NCBI RefSeq assembly: GCF_008253865.1
Contig: NZ_CP042331.1
Span: 1,178,001 to 1,242,000, forward strand
DNA from: Bosea sp. F3-2
Lineage (GTDB): Bacteria; Pseudomonadota; Alphaproteobacteria; Rhizobiales; Beijerinckiaceae
Reading direction: 5' to 3'
DNA length: 64,000 bases
The notes beneath the pieces are model-generated. The model worked only from the letters and a program-made list of their open reading frames with translations. It had not been told where the DNA came from and searched no databases. The stretch's first letter is position 1; every line of letters begins with the position of its first letter. Both the position numbers and the translations under genes were made by a program. Below, piece after piece: positions 33,126 through 41,219 of this stretch.

Positions 33126-34139
33126 TTGAGCTCTCTGAAGGCCCTTGCGCAGCGTCTTGGGCTCTCGATCACCACGGTGTCGCGGGCCCTCGACGAATAT
33201 CCGGATGTCGCTCCAGCGACGCGCGAGCGCGTTCAGCGCGCCGCGCGCGAAGCCAATTATCGCCCTCACAGCGCCGCCCGCCGCCTGCGCAAGGGAACGG
33301 GTGAGACGGTCGCCTTCATCATGCCGGCGCAACCCGGACATTTTCACGAGCCAGTCTTCGCGGAATTGCTGGCAGCGGTCGGGGAAAAACTCGCGGCTGA
33401 GCAGCATGATCTCATCCTGCTCGCTGCCCGCCCCGGCCTCGAGGAAATGGCGACCTACCGTCGACTGGTGGAGAGCGGCCGGGCCGACGCCTTCATCATC
33501 GCCCGCACGCGCCACCATGACGAGCGCGTGGCCTATCTCGAGGCGAAAGGCGTTCCCTTCATCTGCCACGGCCGAACCGAGACGAAACAGCCCTATGCCT
33601 TCGTGGATGGTGACGGCGAAGCGGGCTTCAAAGCGCTGACGAGGCGCCTCATCAGGCTGGGCCATCGCCGGGTCGCGCATTTGTCGGCACCGTCCTATCT
33701 CACCTTCGCGACGCTGCGCGCCGCCGGCTGGCGGCAGGCGATGACCGAAGGCGGCCTTGAGGAGGCCGCGCAGCAGTTGCTTGTCGAGGGCGAACCGACC
33801 GAAGCGGACGGCCATCGCCTCGCCGCCGAGCTGCTGGCAGGAGCCCAGCCGCCCACGGCGCTGGTCTGCGCCACCGACCGGATGGCGCTCGGCGCAATGC
33901 AGGCGGTTGCCGAGGCGGGCCTCACCATCGGCCCCGACATAGCGGTCACCGGCCACGACAACATTCCGGCCGCCTCCTATGCGCGGCCGGGTCTGACCAC
34001 CATGGAACTGCCACCGGCGCAAGTCGGCGCGCGACTCGCCGCAATGGTCCTTGCACGCCTGGGCGGAGGCGATCCGCGCGAGCTCTCGGCCGTGCTGGGC
34101 CTGCGCCAGATACCGCGGGGTTCGAGCGGCGAAACCTAA
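33126..34139 (+). CDS. LacI-family transcriptional regulator
   Basis: The 337-residue protein begins at a TTG codon eight bases after GGAG and opens with the LacI headpiece 'LKALAQRLGLSITTVSRALD', then 'NYRPHSAARRLRKG' and a periplasmic-binding-like effector domain. A perfect LacI-type palindrome covers its translation start, pointing to autoregulation. It is co-directional with, and 66 bases before, a complete sugar ABC operon ending in a glycoside hydrolase, which is its evident target. Confidence 0.9.
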   Translation: MSSLKALAQRLGLSITTVSRALDEYPDVAPATRERVQRAAREANYRPHSAARRLRKGTGETVAFIMPAQPGHFHEPVFAELLAAVGEKLAAEQHDLILLAARPGLEEMATYRRLVESGRADAFIIARTRHHDERVAYLEAKGVPFICHGRTETKQPYAFVDGDGEAGFKALTRRLIRLGHRRVAHLSAPSYLTFATLRAAGWRQAMTEGGLEEAAQQLLVEGEPTEADGHRLAAELLAGAQPPTALVCATDRMALGAMQAVAEAGLTIGPDIAVTGHDNIPAASYARPGLTTMELPPAQVGARLAAMVLARLGGGDPRELSAVLGLRQIPRGSSGET

Positions 34140-34205
34140 GGCTTCGAGCCTGGACTGAAGCGGTCGGCACGGGCTGCGTGGAAACAAACACAGAGGGAGG
34201 ATACG

Positions 34206-35483
34206 ATGAAATCCATTCTGGTAAGCGCAGGCGCTGGCGCAATCCTGTTCACGGCGAGCCTCGCCGCCGCGCAGGACGTCAACTTCCTGTCGACGCAGCT
34301 GCGGCCAGTCGAGGAAGCACAGAAGGTCCGCCAGGTCCTGCTCAAGGGTGTTCCGGGCAAGGTGTCCTATCTCGTGGAGGAGCCGCCGCAATTCGACGTG
34401 CGCATGAAGGCCGAGGGCAAGGCCGGCAAGCGCACGATCAGCCTCGCCGGGGCGCTGCATGGCGAATTGCAGCCGCTCGTCACCTCCGGCGATATTGAGC
34501 CGATCGATGACGTCGTCGCCAAGCTCGCCGATCGCGGCATCCCGCAGGGGCTGATGGAACTCGGCAAGCTCGGCACCGGCAAGCAGGTTTATATCCCGTG
34601 GATGCAGGCGACCTACATCATGGTCGCGCGCAAGGAGGCGCTCGCCTCGCTGCCGGCCGGCGCCGACGTCAACGCGCTGAGCTACGACCAGCTTGAAGCC
34701 TGGGGCAAGGCGCTGACCGAGAAGACCGGTAAGCGCCTGATCGGTTTCCCGGCCGGGCCGAAGGGGCTGATGCCGCGCTTCTACCAGGGCTATCTCTACC
34801 CCTCCTTCACCGGTGGTGTGGTGACGCCGTTCCGCTCGGCCGAGGCCGAGGCGATGTGGGGCCAGTTCAAGCGCCTCTGGCAGTACGTCAACCCGAACTC
34901 GACCAGCTATGACTTCATGCAAGAACCGCTGATGGCCGGCGAGGTCTGGGTGGCGTTCGACCATGTCGCGCGGCTGAAGGACGCGCTGGTGCAGGAGCCG
35001 GACAAATACGTGACCTTCCCGGCGCCGGCCGGTCCGAAGGGCCGTGGCTACATGCCGGTCGTCGCCGGCCTCGCCATCCCGAAGGGCGCGCCCGACCGGG
35101 CGGGAGCCATCGCGGTGATCGAACATCTGAGCAAGCCCGAGACGCAGGTGAAGACCGCGGCCGAGGTCGGCTTCTTCCCGGTGGTGAAGGCCGATCTGCC
35201 AGCCGATCTCTCGCCGGGCATCAAGCTGATCGCCGAAGGCGTCGCCAAGACGCAAGGGGCGAAGGACGCGTTGCCGGCGCTGCTGCCGATCGGGCTCGGC
35301 GACAAGGGGGGCGAGTTCAACAAAGTCTTCTCCGACAGCTTCCAGCGCATCGTGCTGCGCGGTGAGAACCCGCGCGTGGTGCTCGATGCACAGGCCGCGG
35401 TGCTCAAGGGCCTGATGGAGACGACGAAGGCACCGTGCTGGGCGCCTGACAAGCCAAGCGAGGGCGCCTGCCCGGTGAACTGA
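34206..35483 (+). CDS. Sugar ABC transporter substrate-binding protein (family 1)
   Basis: The 425-residue protein has a signal peptide ending at 'ASLAAAQD' and follows GGGAGGATACG. The mature protein has the family 1 binding-protein layout but an unusual opening ('VNFLSTQLRPVEEAQKVRQV'), placing it in the group of glucosylglycerate/trehalose-like binding proteins rather than UgpB. It is the receptor of the LacI-controlled transporter. The ligand is inferred from the GH63-like hydrolase at the end of the operon. Confidence 0.85.
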   Translation: MKSILVSAGAGAILFTASLAAAQDVNFLSTQLRPVEEAQKVRQVLLKGVPGKVSYLVEEPPQFDVRMKAEGKAGKRTISLAGALHGELQPLVTSGDIEPIDDVVAKLADRGIPQGLMELGKLGTGKQVYIPWMQATYIMVARKEALASLPAGADVNALSYDQLEAWGKALTEKTGKRLIGFPAGPKGLMPRFYQGYLYPSFTGGVVTPFRSAEAEAMWGQFKRLWQYVNPNSTSYDFMQEPLMAGEVWVAFDHVARLKDALVQEPDKYVTFPAPAGPKGRGYMPVVAGLAIPKGAPDRAGAIAVIEHLSKPETQVKTAAEVGFFPVVKADLPADLSPGIKLIAEGVAKTQGAKDALPALLPIGLGDKGGEFNKVFSDSFQRIVLRGENPRVVLDAQAAVLKGLMETTKAPCWAPDKPSEGACPVN

Positions 35484-35505
35484 ACAGCTGAACCGTTCCT
35501 CCCAT

Positions 35506-35527
35506 TGGGCGGCTTTCAGGCCGCCCA
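35506..35527 (+). terminator. Intercistronic stem-loop after the binding-protein gene
   Basis: A perfect eight-base stem (TGGGCGGC / GCCGCCCA) with a six-base loop is followed by CTTTTCCC. Lying between the binding protein and permease genes, it is well placed to act as a partial terminator or mRNA stabiliser that keeps binding-protein levels above those of the membrane parts. Confidence 0.7.
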
Positions 35528-35563
35528 CTTTTCCCGATCCTTCCACCCTCCGCCGGGATTGCC

Positions 35564-36418
35564 ATGAAGCGAGCGCAGTCGCGAGCCCTCCCCTATCTGC
35601 TGCTGGCGCCGTCGCTGGTCTTCCTGGCGGCGATCTTCCTGCTGCCGCTGGTGCAGACGATCGCATTGTCCTTCAGCGAGGGCGGGGTAGCCTCGCTCGG
35701 CAATTACCGGCGCATGGTTTCCGACCTGAATTTCGGCTTGGCGCTGCGCGACACTTTCCTGCTCGTCCTCGTGGTCGTCCCGATCCAGCTCGCTCTCGCC
35801 CTCGGGATGAGCGTGATGATCGAGAAGATCGGCCGTGGGCGCGATCTTGTGCTCTGGGTCTGGACAATCCCGCTCGGCGTCTCCGATCTCGCCGCGGGCC
35901 TGGTCTGGCTCGCGATCCTGCAGGATCGCGGCTATCTCAACAGCGCGCTCTACGGGCTCGGGCTGATCGACGGGCCGACCGCCTGGCTGACCTATGAGAC
36001 GCCCGGCACGCTCTTCCTCGGCGTCGTCCTGGCCGAGATCTGGCGCGCCACGGCGATCGTGCTGGTCATCCTGGTCGCCGGGCTCCAGCTCATCCCGAAG
36101 GAATATCGCGAGGCGGCCGAAGTCTTCGGCGCGAAGCCCTGGACGATATTCAGCCGCATTACCCTGCCGCTGCTCAAGCCCAGCATCCAGACGGCGCTGA
36201 TCCTGCGCACCGTGCTCGCCTTCGAGGTCTTCGCGGTGGTCTACGCCATCGGCGGCACGAATTTCCCGGTGCTCGTCGGCGAGGCCTACACCTGGCAGAA
36301 CGCCAACCAGAACACCGGCGTCGCGGCCGCCTATGCGATGCTGATCGTCGTGATCTCGCTCGCCGCGACGGCGATCTATCTGCGGGCGCTGCGCGTCCCG
36401 GCGGACCAGCAGCCATGA
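35564..36418 (+). CDS. Sugar ABC transporter permease (MalF/UgpA-like)
   Basis: The 284-residue inner-membrane protein has six hydrophobic segments beginning 'LPYLLLAPSLVFLAAIFLLP' and the EAA loop 'EAAEVFGAKPWTIFSRITLP'. The stop overlaps the next start as ATGA, so the two permeases are coupled. It is part of the LacI-controlled importer. Confidence 0.9.
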   Translation: MKRAQSRALPYLLLAPSLVFLAAIFLLPLVQTIALSFSEGGVASLGNYRRMVSDLNFGLALRDTFLLVLVVVPIQLALALGMSVMIEKIGRGRDLVLWVWTIPLGVSDLAAGLVWLAILQDRGYLNSALYGLGLIDGPTAWLTYETPGTLFLGVVLAEIWRATAIVLVILVAGLQLIPKEYREAAEVFGAKPWTIFSRITLPLLKPSIQTALILRTVLAFEVFAVVYAIGGTNFPVLVGEAYTWQNANQNTGVAAAYAMLIVVISLAATAIYLRALRVPADQQP

Positions 36419-37221
36419 GCGGACTGAAGCGCACCGTCTTCTCGACCGGCGTCGTCGCGTTATGCGCCTGGGTGCTGGTGCCGATCTGGCTGATCGCGCT
36501 CGGCGCCTTGGGCGGGCGCAGTGGCGTCTTCCGCTGGCCGAAATCGCTGTGGCCGGGCGATGCCTCGTTCGCCGCCCTGCAGACTTTCATCGCCGTCGAG
36601 GGCGTCTGGCCGGCGATGGTGAACAGCATCATTGCGGCGCTCACCTGCATGGCCCTCTCGATCGGGCTCGGCGCGCCGGCCGGCTATGCCCTGGCGCGCT
36701 TCTCCTTCCGCGGCCAGAACGCCTACCGCCTGCTGATCCTGCTGACCCGCGCCTTTCCGCTCGCCATCCTTGCGCTGCCGCTGACGGTCTCCTTCATCCG
36801 TATCGGGCTCTACGACACCGCTTTCGGCGTCGGCCTCGTGCACACGGCGCTGGCGTTGCCTTTCGCCGCGCTGGTCTCCGCCAGCCTGTTCCAGGCGATC
36901 CCGCGCGAGCTGGAGGAGGCAGCCTGGGTCTTCGGCTGCAGCCGCTGGCAGGCCTTCCGCAAGGTCGTGCTGCCGCTGGCGCTACCCGGCATCGCGGCGG
37001 CGGCGATCTTCGCCTTCGTCATCTCCTGGAACGAGGTCTTCGCCGCCTCCGTGCTCTCGGTGAAGAACCGCACCCTCACCGCCTATCTCCTCACCGTGCT
37101 GGCGGAGTCACCACTGCATTTCCGCTTTGCCGGCGGCTTCCTGCTGATCCTGCCCTCGCTCGCCTTCATCTTCGCGGTTCGGAAATACCTGTTCGCGATG
37201 TGGGGCATCGCCAACCGCTGA
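36415..37221 (+). CDS. Sugar ABC transporter permease (MalG/UgpE-like)
   Basis: The 268-residue second permease has six membrane segments and the EAA loop 'EEAAWVFGCSRWQAFRKVVL'. It overlaps the first permease by four bases and is followed after ten bases by the ATPase gene. It completes the channel of this importer. Confidence 0.9.
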   Translation: MSGLKRTVFSTGVVALCAWVLVPIWLIALGALGGRSGVFRWPKSLWPGDASFAALQTFIAVEGVWPAMVNSIIAALTCMALSIGLGAPAGYALARFSFRGQNAYRLLILLTRAFPLAILALPLTVSFIRIGLYDTAFGVGLVHTALALPFAALVSASLFQAIPRELEEAAWVFGCSRWQAFRKVVLPLALPGIAAAAIFAFVISWNEVFAASVLSVKNRTLTAYLLTVLAESPLHFRFAGGFLLILPSLAFIFAVRKYLFAMWGIANR

Positions 37222-37231
37222 CGGGGACCAA

Positions 37232-38281
37232 ATGGCCGAGATCACCATCGACGGTATCGCCAAATCCTTCGGCGCGACGCGCGCGCTGGAGCAGATCGAC
37301 CTCAGCGTCGCCGACGGCGAGTTCGTGGCCCTGCTCGGCCCGTCCGGCTGCGGCAAGACCACGCTGTTGCGGATCATCGCCGGGCTGGAGAGCGCCAGCA
37401 GCGGTCGCATCGTCATCGGCGGACGGGATCTCACGGAGGTGCCGACGCGCCGGCGCGGGCTCGCTATGGTGTTCCAGAACTACGCCGTCTTCCCGCATAT
37501 GAACGTCTACGAGAATGTCGGCTTCGGGCTGCGCATGCAGGGAGCCGACGAGGCGCGGATCAAGGCGCAGGTCGGCAAGGCGGCGGAGCTCTTGCACATC
37601 ACCCCCTATCTCGACCGCTATCCGGCAAAGCTCTCCGGCGGGCAGCGCCAGCGCGTCGCGGTCGCCCGCGCGCTCGCGGTCGAGCCGCCGGTGCTGCTGA
37701 TGGACGAACCACTCTCCAATCTCGACGCGCTATTGCGGCTCGAAATGCGTGCGGAGCTCAAGGCCGTGCTGCGCGAGGCCTCCACCACGACGATCTACGT
37801 CACCCACGACCAGACCGAGGCGATGGGCCTCGCCGACCGGATCGCGGTGATGCATGGCGGGCGCATCGAGCAGATCGACCGGCCGACCGAAGTCTATGAA
37901 CGCCCGGCAACGACCTTCGTCGGCGGCTTTGTCGGTAGCCCGCCGATGAACTTCCTGCCTGTTTCCGTTGCTGACGCGCGGCTGGAGCTGGCCGGCTCGA
38001 GCTTGCCGGCGCCGAAGACCTCCGGCGACCTGCTGATGGGCATCAGGGCCGAGGACCTGATGCCGGTCGCCGCCGGCGAGGGCCTGCCCTTCGATATCGC
38101 GGTGGTGGAGCCCCTCGGCGCGCATGACCTCATCACCGGCCGCAGCGGACCGACGCTGCTGCGCGTCGCAGCTCCGGCCGGTAGCGGCCACAAGCCGGGC
38201 ACGCGCATCGGCCTCAAGCCTGATCCGAAACGACTGGTCTGGATGGACCCCGCATCCGGCCGGGCGATCCCGACGCAATGA
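37232..38281 (+). CDS. UgpC/MalK-like ABC transporter ATP-binding protein
   Basis: The 349-residue ATPase has Walker A 'GPSGCGKTTLLR', the signature 'LSGGQRQRVAVARAL', Walker B 'VLLMDEPLSNLD' and a C-terminal TOBE-type regulatory domain from about residue 235. It is encoded with two permeases and a binding protein. As a general MalK/UgpC-type ATPase it might also serve the Ugp-like importer at 21.7-24.9 kb, which lacks one. The stop overlaps the hydrolase start as ATGA. Confidence 0.92.
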   Translation: MAEITIDGIAKSFGATRALEQIDLSVADGEFVALLGPSGCGKTTLLRIIAGLESASSGRIVIGGRDLTEVPTRRRGLAMVFQNYAVFPHMNVYENVGFGLRMQGADEARIKAQVGKAAELLHITPYLDRYPAKLSGGQRQRVAVARALAVEPPVLLMDEPLSNLDALLRLEMRAELKAVLREASTTTIYVTHDQTEAMGLADRIAVMHGGRIEQIDRPTEVYERPATTFVGGFVGSPPMNFLPVSVADARLELAGSSLPAPKTSGDLLMGIRAEDLMPVAAGEGLPFDIAVVEPLGAHDLITGRSGPTLLRVAAPAGSGHKPGTRIGLKPDPKRLVWMDPASGRAIPTQ

Positions 38282-39564
38282 CGGACCTGACCATGACGAC
38301 GATCGATATCGAGGCGGCCCGCGCCATCCTGCGCGCCAATGACCGCGGCGGCTATACCGTCCCGACCGACCGGCTCTACCCGTTCCAGTGGAACTGGGAT
38401 TCGGCCTTCGTCGCGCTGGGCTGGGCCACCTTCGACGAGGAACGCGCCTGGCGTGAGCTGGAGCGGCTGGTTGAAGGCCAGTGGGATGACGGCATGGTGC
38501 CGCACATCGTCTTCCATGCGCCGAGCGACGACTACTTCCCGGGACCGGACGTCTGGCGGACCCGTCATGCCATCCCGACCTCGGGCATCACCCAGCCGCC
38601 GGTCTTCGCGACCGCGCTGCGCCGCGTCTTCGAGATCGCGCAGCGCCCGGATGCTAAGGCGCGCGCCGCCCGGCTCTACAGATGCGCGCTCGCCTCGCAT
38701 GACTGGTGGGAGCAGGCCCGCGACCCGGAGGGAACCGGGCTCGTCGCCATCCTGCATCCCTGGGAATCGGGCATGGACAACAGCCCGGCCTGGGACGAGG
38801 CGATGGCACGACTGACGATCGCCCCGACGACGCCGATCCGGCGCCGCGACACCTCCCATATCGGCGCTGACATGCGCCCACGCGACGAGGACTATCGCCG
38901 CTTCATCGCGCTGGTCGACCTTTATGCCGGGCTCGGCTGGGAACCCGCGGCGATGTGGCGGGCTTCCCCCTTCAAGCTCGTCGACGTGGCGACCAATGCC
39001 ATCCTGCACAAGGCGGAAGAGGACCTGCTGGTGCTGGCCGAGCAGTTCGGCACTCCGGCAGAATGCAGCCGGATCGAGGCGCGGATGGCGCGCCGGGCCG
39101 CGGCTTTCGCCGGGCTTTGGAACCAGGACCGGCGAATCTACCAGGCGCGTGACCTCGGCACGAACAAGACAGTCGAAGCCTCCACTTCGGCCGGCCTGTT
39201 GCCGCTGTTCGCCGGCATCCCCGCGGCCGGACAAGCAGCCGACCTCGCCGATGAGCTGGAAAGCTGGCTCGTCAGGGCGCCCTATCCGGTGCCGAGCACC
39301 TCGCCGCTCGATCCTCGTTTCGAGCCGAAGCGGTACTGGCGCGGTCCCGTCTGGGCAGTCGTGAACTTCATGATCGCCGAGGGCTTCGAGCGATACGGGC
39401 ACGCGGCACTGGCCAGCCGAATCCACGTTGCGACACAAACCCTGATACGGGATGGCGGCGTCGCCGAGTATTTCGACCCGACCTCCGGCGAAGGATTGGG
39501 CGGCGGCCGCTTTTCCTGGACCGCGGCCATCGGATTGCTGCTAGCCGAACGGCAAAGCGATTGA
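38278..39564 (+). CDS. GH63-like glycoside hydrolase (glucosylglycerate/mannosylglycerate hydrolase type)
   Basis: The 428-residue protein has the (alpha/alpha)6-barrel pattern of the MGH1/GH63 group: 'YPFQWNWDSAFVALGW' near the N-terminus and 'KRYWRGPVWAVVNFM' with 'GEGLGGGRFSWTAAI' near the C-terminus. No signal peptide is visible, so it acts in the cytoplasm on the imported glycoside. Known members of similar size hydrolyse glucosylglycerate or mannosylglycerate, compatible solutes. It is coupled to the transporter ATPase, so the operon probably imports and splits one such solute. Confidence 0.78.
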   Translation: MTDLTMTTIDIEAARAILRANDRGGYTVPTDRLYPFQWNWDSAFVALGWATFDEERAWRELERLVEGQWDDGMVPHIVFHAPSDDYFPGPDVWRTRHAIPTSGITQPPVFATALRRVFEIAQRPDAKARAARLYRCALASHDWWEQARDPEGTGLVAILHPWESGMDNSPAWDEAMARLTIAPTTPIRRRDTSHIGADMRPRDEDYRRFIALVDLYAGLGWEPAAMWRASPFKLVDVATNAILHKAEEDLLVLAEQFGTPAECSRIEARMARRAAAFAGLWNQDRRIYQARDLGTNKTVEASTSAGLLPLFAGIPAAGQAADLADELESWLVRAPYPVPSTSPLDPRFEPKRYWRGPVWAVVNFMIAEGFERYGHAALASRIHVATQTLIRDGGVAEYFDPTSGEGLGGGRFSWTAAIGLLLAERQSD

Positions 39565-39754
39565 TGACATCCTTTGTCGAGCTGTGTGTGATCCGCGAAG
39601 GGACTGGGGCTCGTCGCCCACATGCTGAACTTCGACTACGAGATGCGCTCGGTGCCTGAGGCGTTCGATGGCATCCCGAAGCTCATGATCCAGAAGGAGG
39701 TGCAGCAATACATCGATCACATTCAGAGGTCACCTTCAGGCGGGTCAGCCATCC

Positions 39755-41218
39755 CTATTTCTGCCTGAAGGCGCGATGAAATGACATCGTCAAAGGGCCG
39801 ACGATGTAATCAAAGGCCGTTCGCTCTATCGTCTGAATGATGACATTCGCCGGCATTCCCGGATAAAGCTTGATCTGCGGCAGTTCGGTCAGCTGATGAT
39901 CATCCAATTTGATTTCTGCAGTGTAGTACGGTGACCCGGTCTTATTATCGAGAAGCCTGTCGGCGGAGACCCTCAAGACCGTACCCCGGACAACTGGAGT
40001 TATTCTCTGCTTGTAGGCTGTAAGATGGATATCAGCTTGCATGTCGGGGTGGACGTCGCTGATGTCTTCGACTGCGATCTGAGCCTCGACAACCAGCGAA
40101 TCCTGCTCCGGTACCAGATCCAGGATTTTCTCACCCCGCACGATGACGCCGCCAACGGAGAAGACGTTCAATCCGACCACCTGTCCGGCGTAGGGGGCGC
40201 GTATCTCGGAGCGGGATAAAACAGCTCGGGCATGATTGAGGCGCGATAGCGTCTCCAGTTCCTTGGCCTGCGTGTCCTTCAGCTCCTTCGAAACGTCTGA
40301 GACCCGTTCATTGTCCAGCTGGACGATTTGCTGCTGCTGCTCCGCGATCGCCTGGCGCGCTTTAGCAATTCCGGCGACCGTATCTGCCGCCTGACCCTCG
40401 AGCTGCGAGCCCGTGCGTTCCAATTGGAGGCGGCGAGGCATCGAAATCAGCCCCTTCTCAACCAGAGGAGCAATGCTCGCGATCTCCTTCCGAACCGACT
40501 GGAGCTGCGCCTGGTAGGCCTTGGCTTGAGCTTCGCTGCCTTTGATCTGGGCCTCGTACTGAGCAATTCGTTCCCGAATGACGCTTCGCTGCCCTTCCAG
40601 CGCAGCTCGGCGACTTTCCATCTGCTGAACCTGCCCAGTCCAGATATTTGCGACGTCGGGATCGTTTCGTTGTGCGGCGCTCAGGTCCGCCGGCATGACC
40701 AGCGTTGCGCCTCTCGCCAACTCTGCTTTCAGCCGCTCGCCAGTTGCGCGCAGCAAATAGTGCTGCTGCAGCAGAACCTGAAATTCAGCGCGCGCCTGGG
40801 TGTCGTCCAAAAGGATCAGCAAATCGCCGATTTTGACGCGGTCACCTTCCTTGACGGACAGTCCCTTGACGATGCCGCCATCCAAATGTTGGACGCTTTT
40901 GCGGTTTCCTTCCACTTTGACAACGCCATTGGCGACCACGGCGCCATTCAGCGGTGCGAACAATGCCCATCCACCGAGCGCTCCGAAAAACAGGAGAATC
41001 ACCAGCCAGCCGAAAAGGGCTGGCTCCCGGATCGAGTCGCTGGGTTGCAAGTCGCTTGGATCATTGGCGTCGGCACGCGCGGCCGTGACCGACTGTCGCT
41101 GCTGAAGCGCCGCTATCCGTGCAGCCGACTCCTCGCGCCCGGCTTCGTCTCGTTGCCGGAAACGCTCATCAAGATGCTTGCGCAAGGGAACCAGGATCTT
41201 CGAGTCGAGCAAGGTCAT
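39755..41218 (-). CDS. Type I secretion membrane fusion protein (HlyD/PrtE family)
   Basis: The 487-residue periplasmic adaptor has one N-terminal membrane helix ('FGWLVILLFFGALGGWALF'), a lipoyl-like half-motif ('GNRKSVQHLDGGIVKGL'), a long alpha-helical hairpin rich in Gln and Glu (about residues 180-320) and the closing half-motif 'RSEIRAPYAGQVVGL'. It links the inner-membrane ATPase to an outer-membrane TolC channel. The start at 41218 lies just after the ATPase stop; an ATG at 41242 would add eight residues. No TolC gene is nearby. Confidence 0.9.
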   Translation of the reverse strand: MTLLDSKILVPLRKHLDERFRQRDEAGREESAARIAALQQRQSVTAARADANDPSDLQPSDSIREPALFGWLVILLFFGALGGWALFAPLNGAVVANGVVKVEGNRKSVQHLDGGIVKGLSVKEGDRVKIGDLLILLDDTQARAEFQVLLQQHYLLRATGERLKAELARGATLVMPADLSAAQRNDPDVANIWTGQVQQMESRRAALEGQRSVIRERIAQYEAQIKGSEAQAKAYQAQLQSVRKEIASIAPLVEKGLISMPRRLQLERTGSQLEGQAADTVAGIAKARQAIAEQQQQIVQLDNERVSDVSKELKDTQAKELETLSRLNHARAVLSRSEIRAPYAGQVVGLNVFSVGGVIVRGEKILDLVPEQDSLVVEAQIAVEDISDVHPDMQADIHLTAYKQRITPVVRGTVLRVSADRLLDNKTGSPYYTAEIKLDDHQLTELPQIKLYPGMPANVIIQTIERTAFDYIVGPLTMSFHRAFRQK

Positions 41219-41219
41219 G

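Noticed and set aside
32961..35666. A 901-codon open frame on the minus strand
   Set aside because: It runs antisense to the LacI and binding-protein genes, shows no family features and is rich in Arg, His and Asp, as expected for the shadow of GC-rich coding DNA.
39590..39750. Short plus-strand stretch reading 'GLVAHMLNFDYEMRSVPEAF' after the hydrolase
   Set aside because: It faintly recalls the C-terminal core of Ku proteins, which would fit the repair-gene debris, but it is too short and too uncertain to call.
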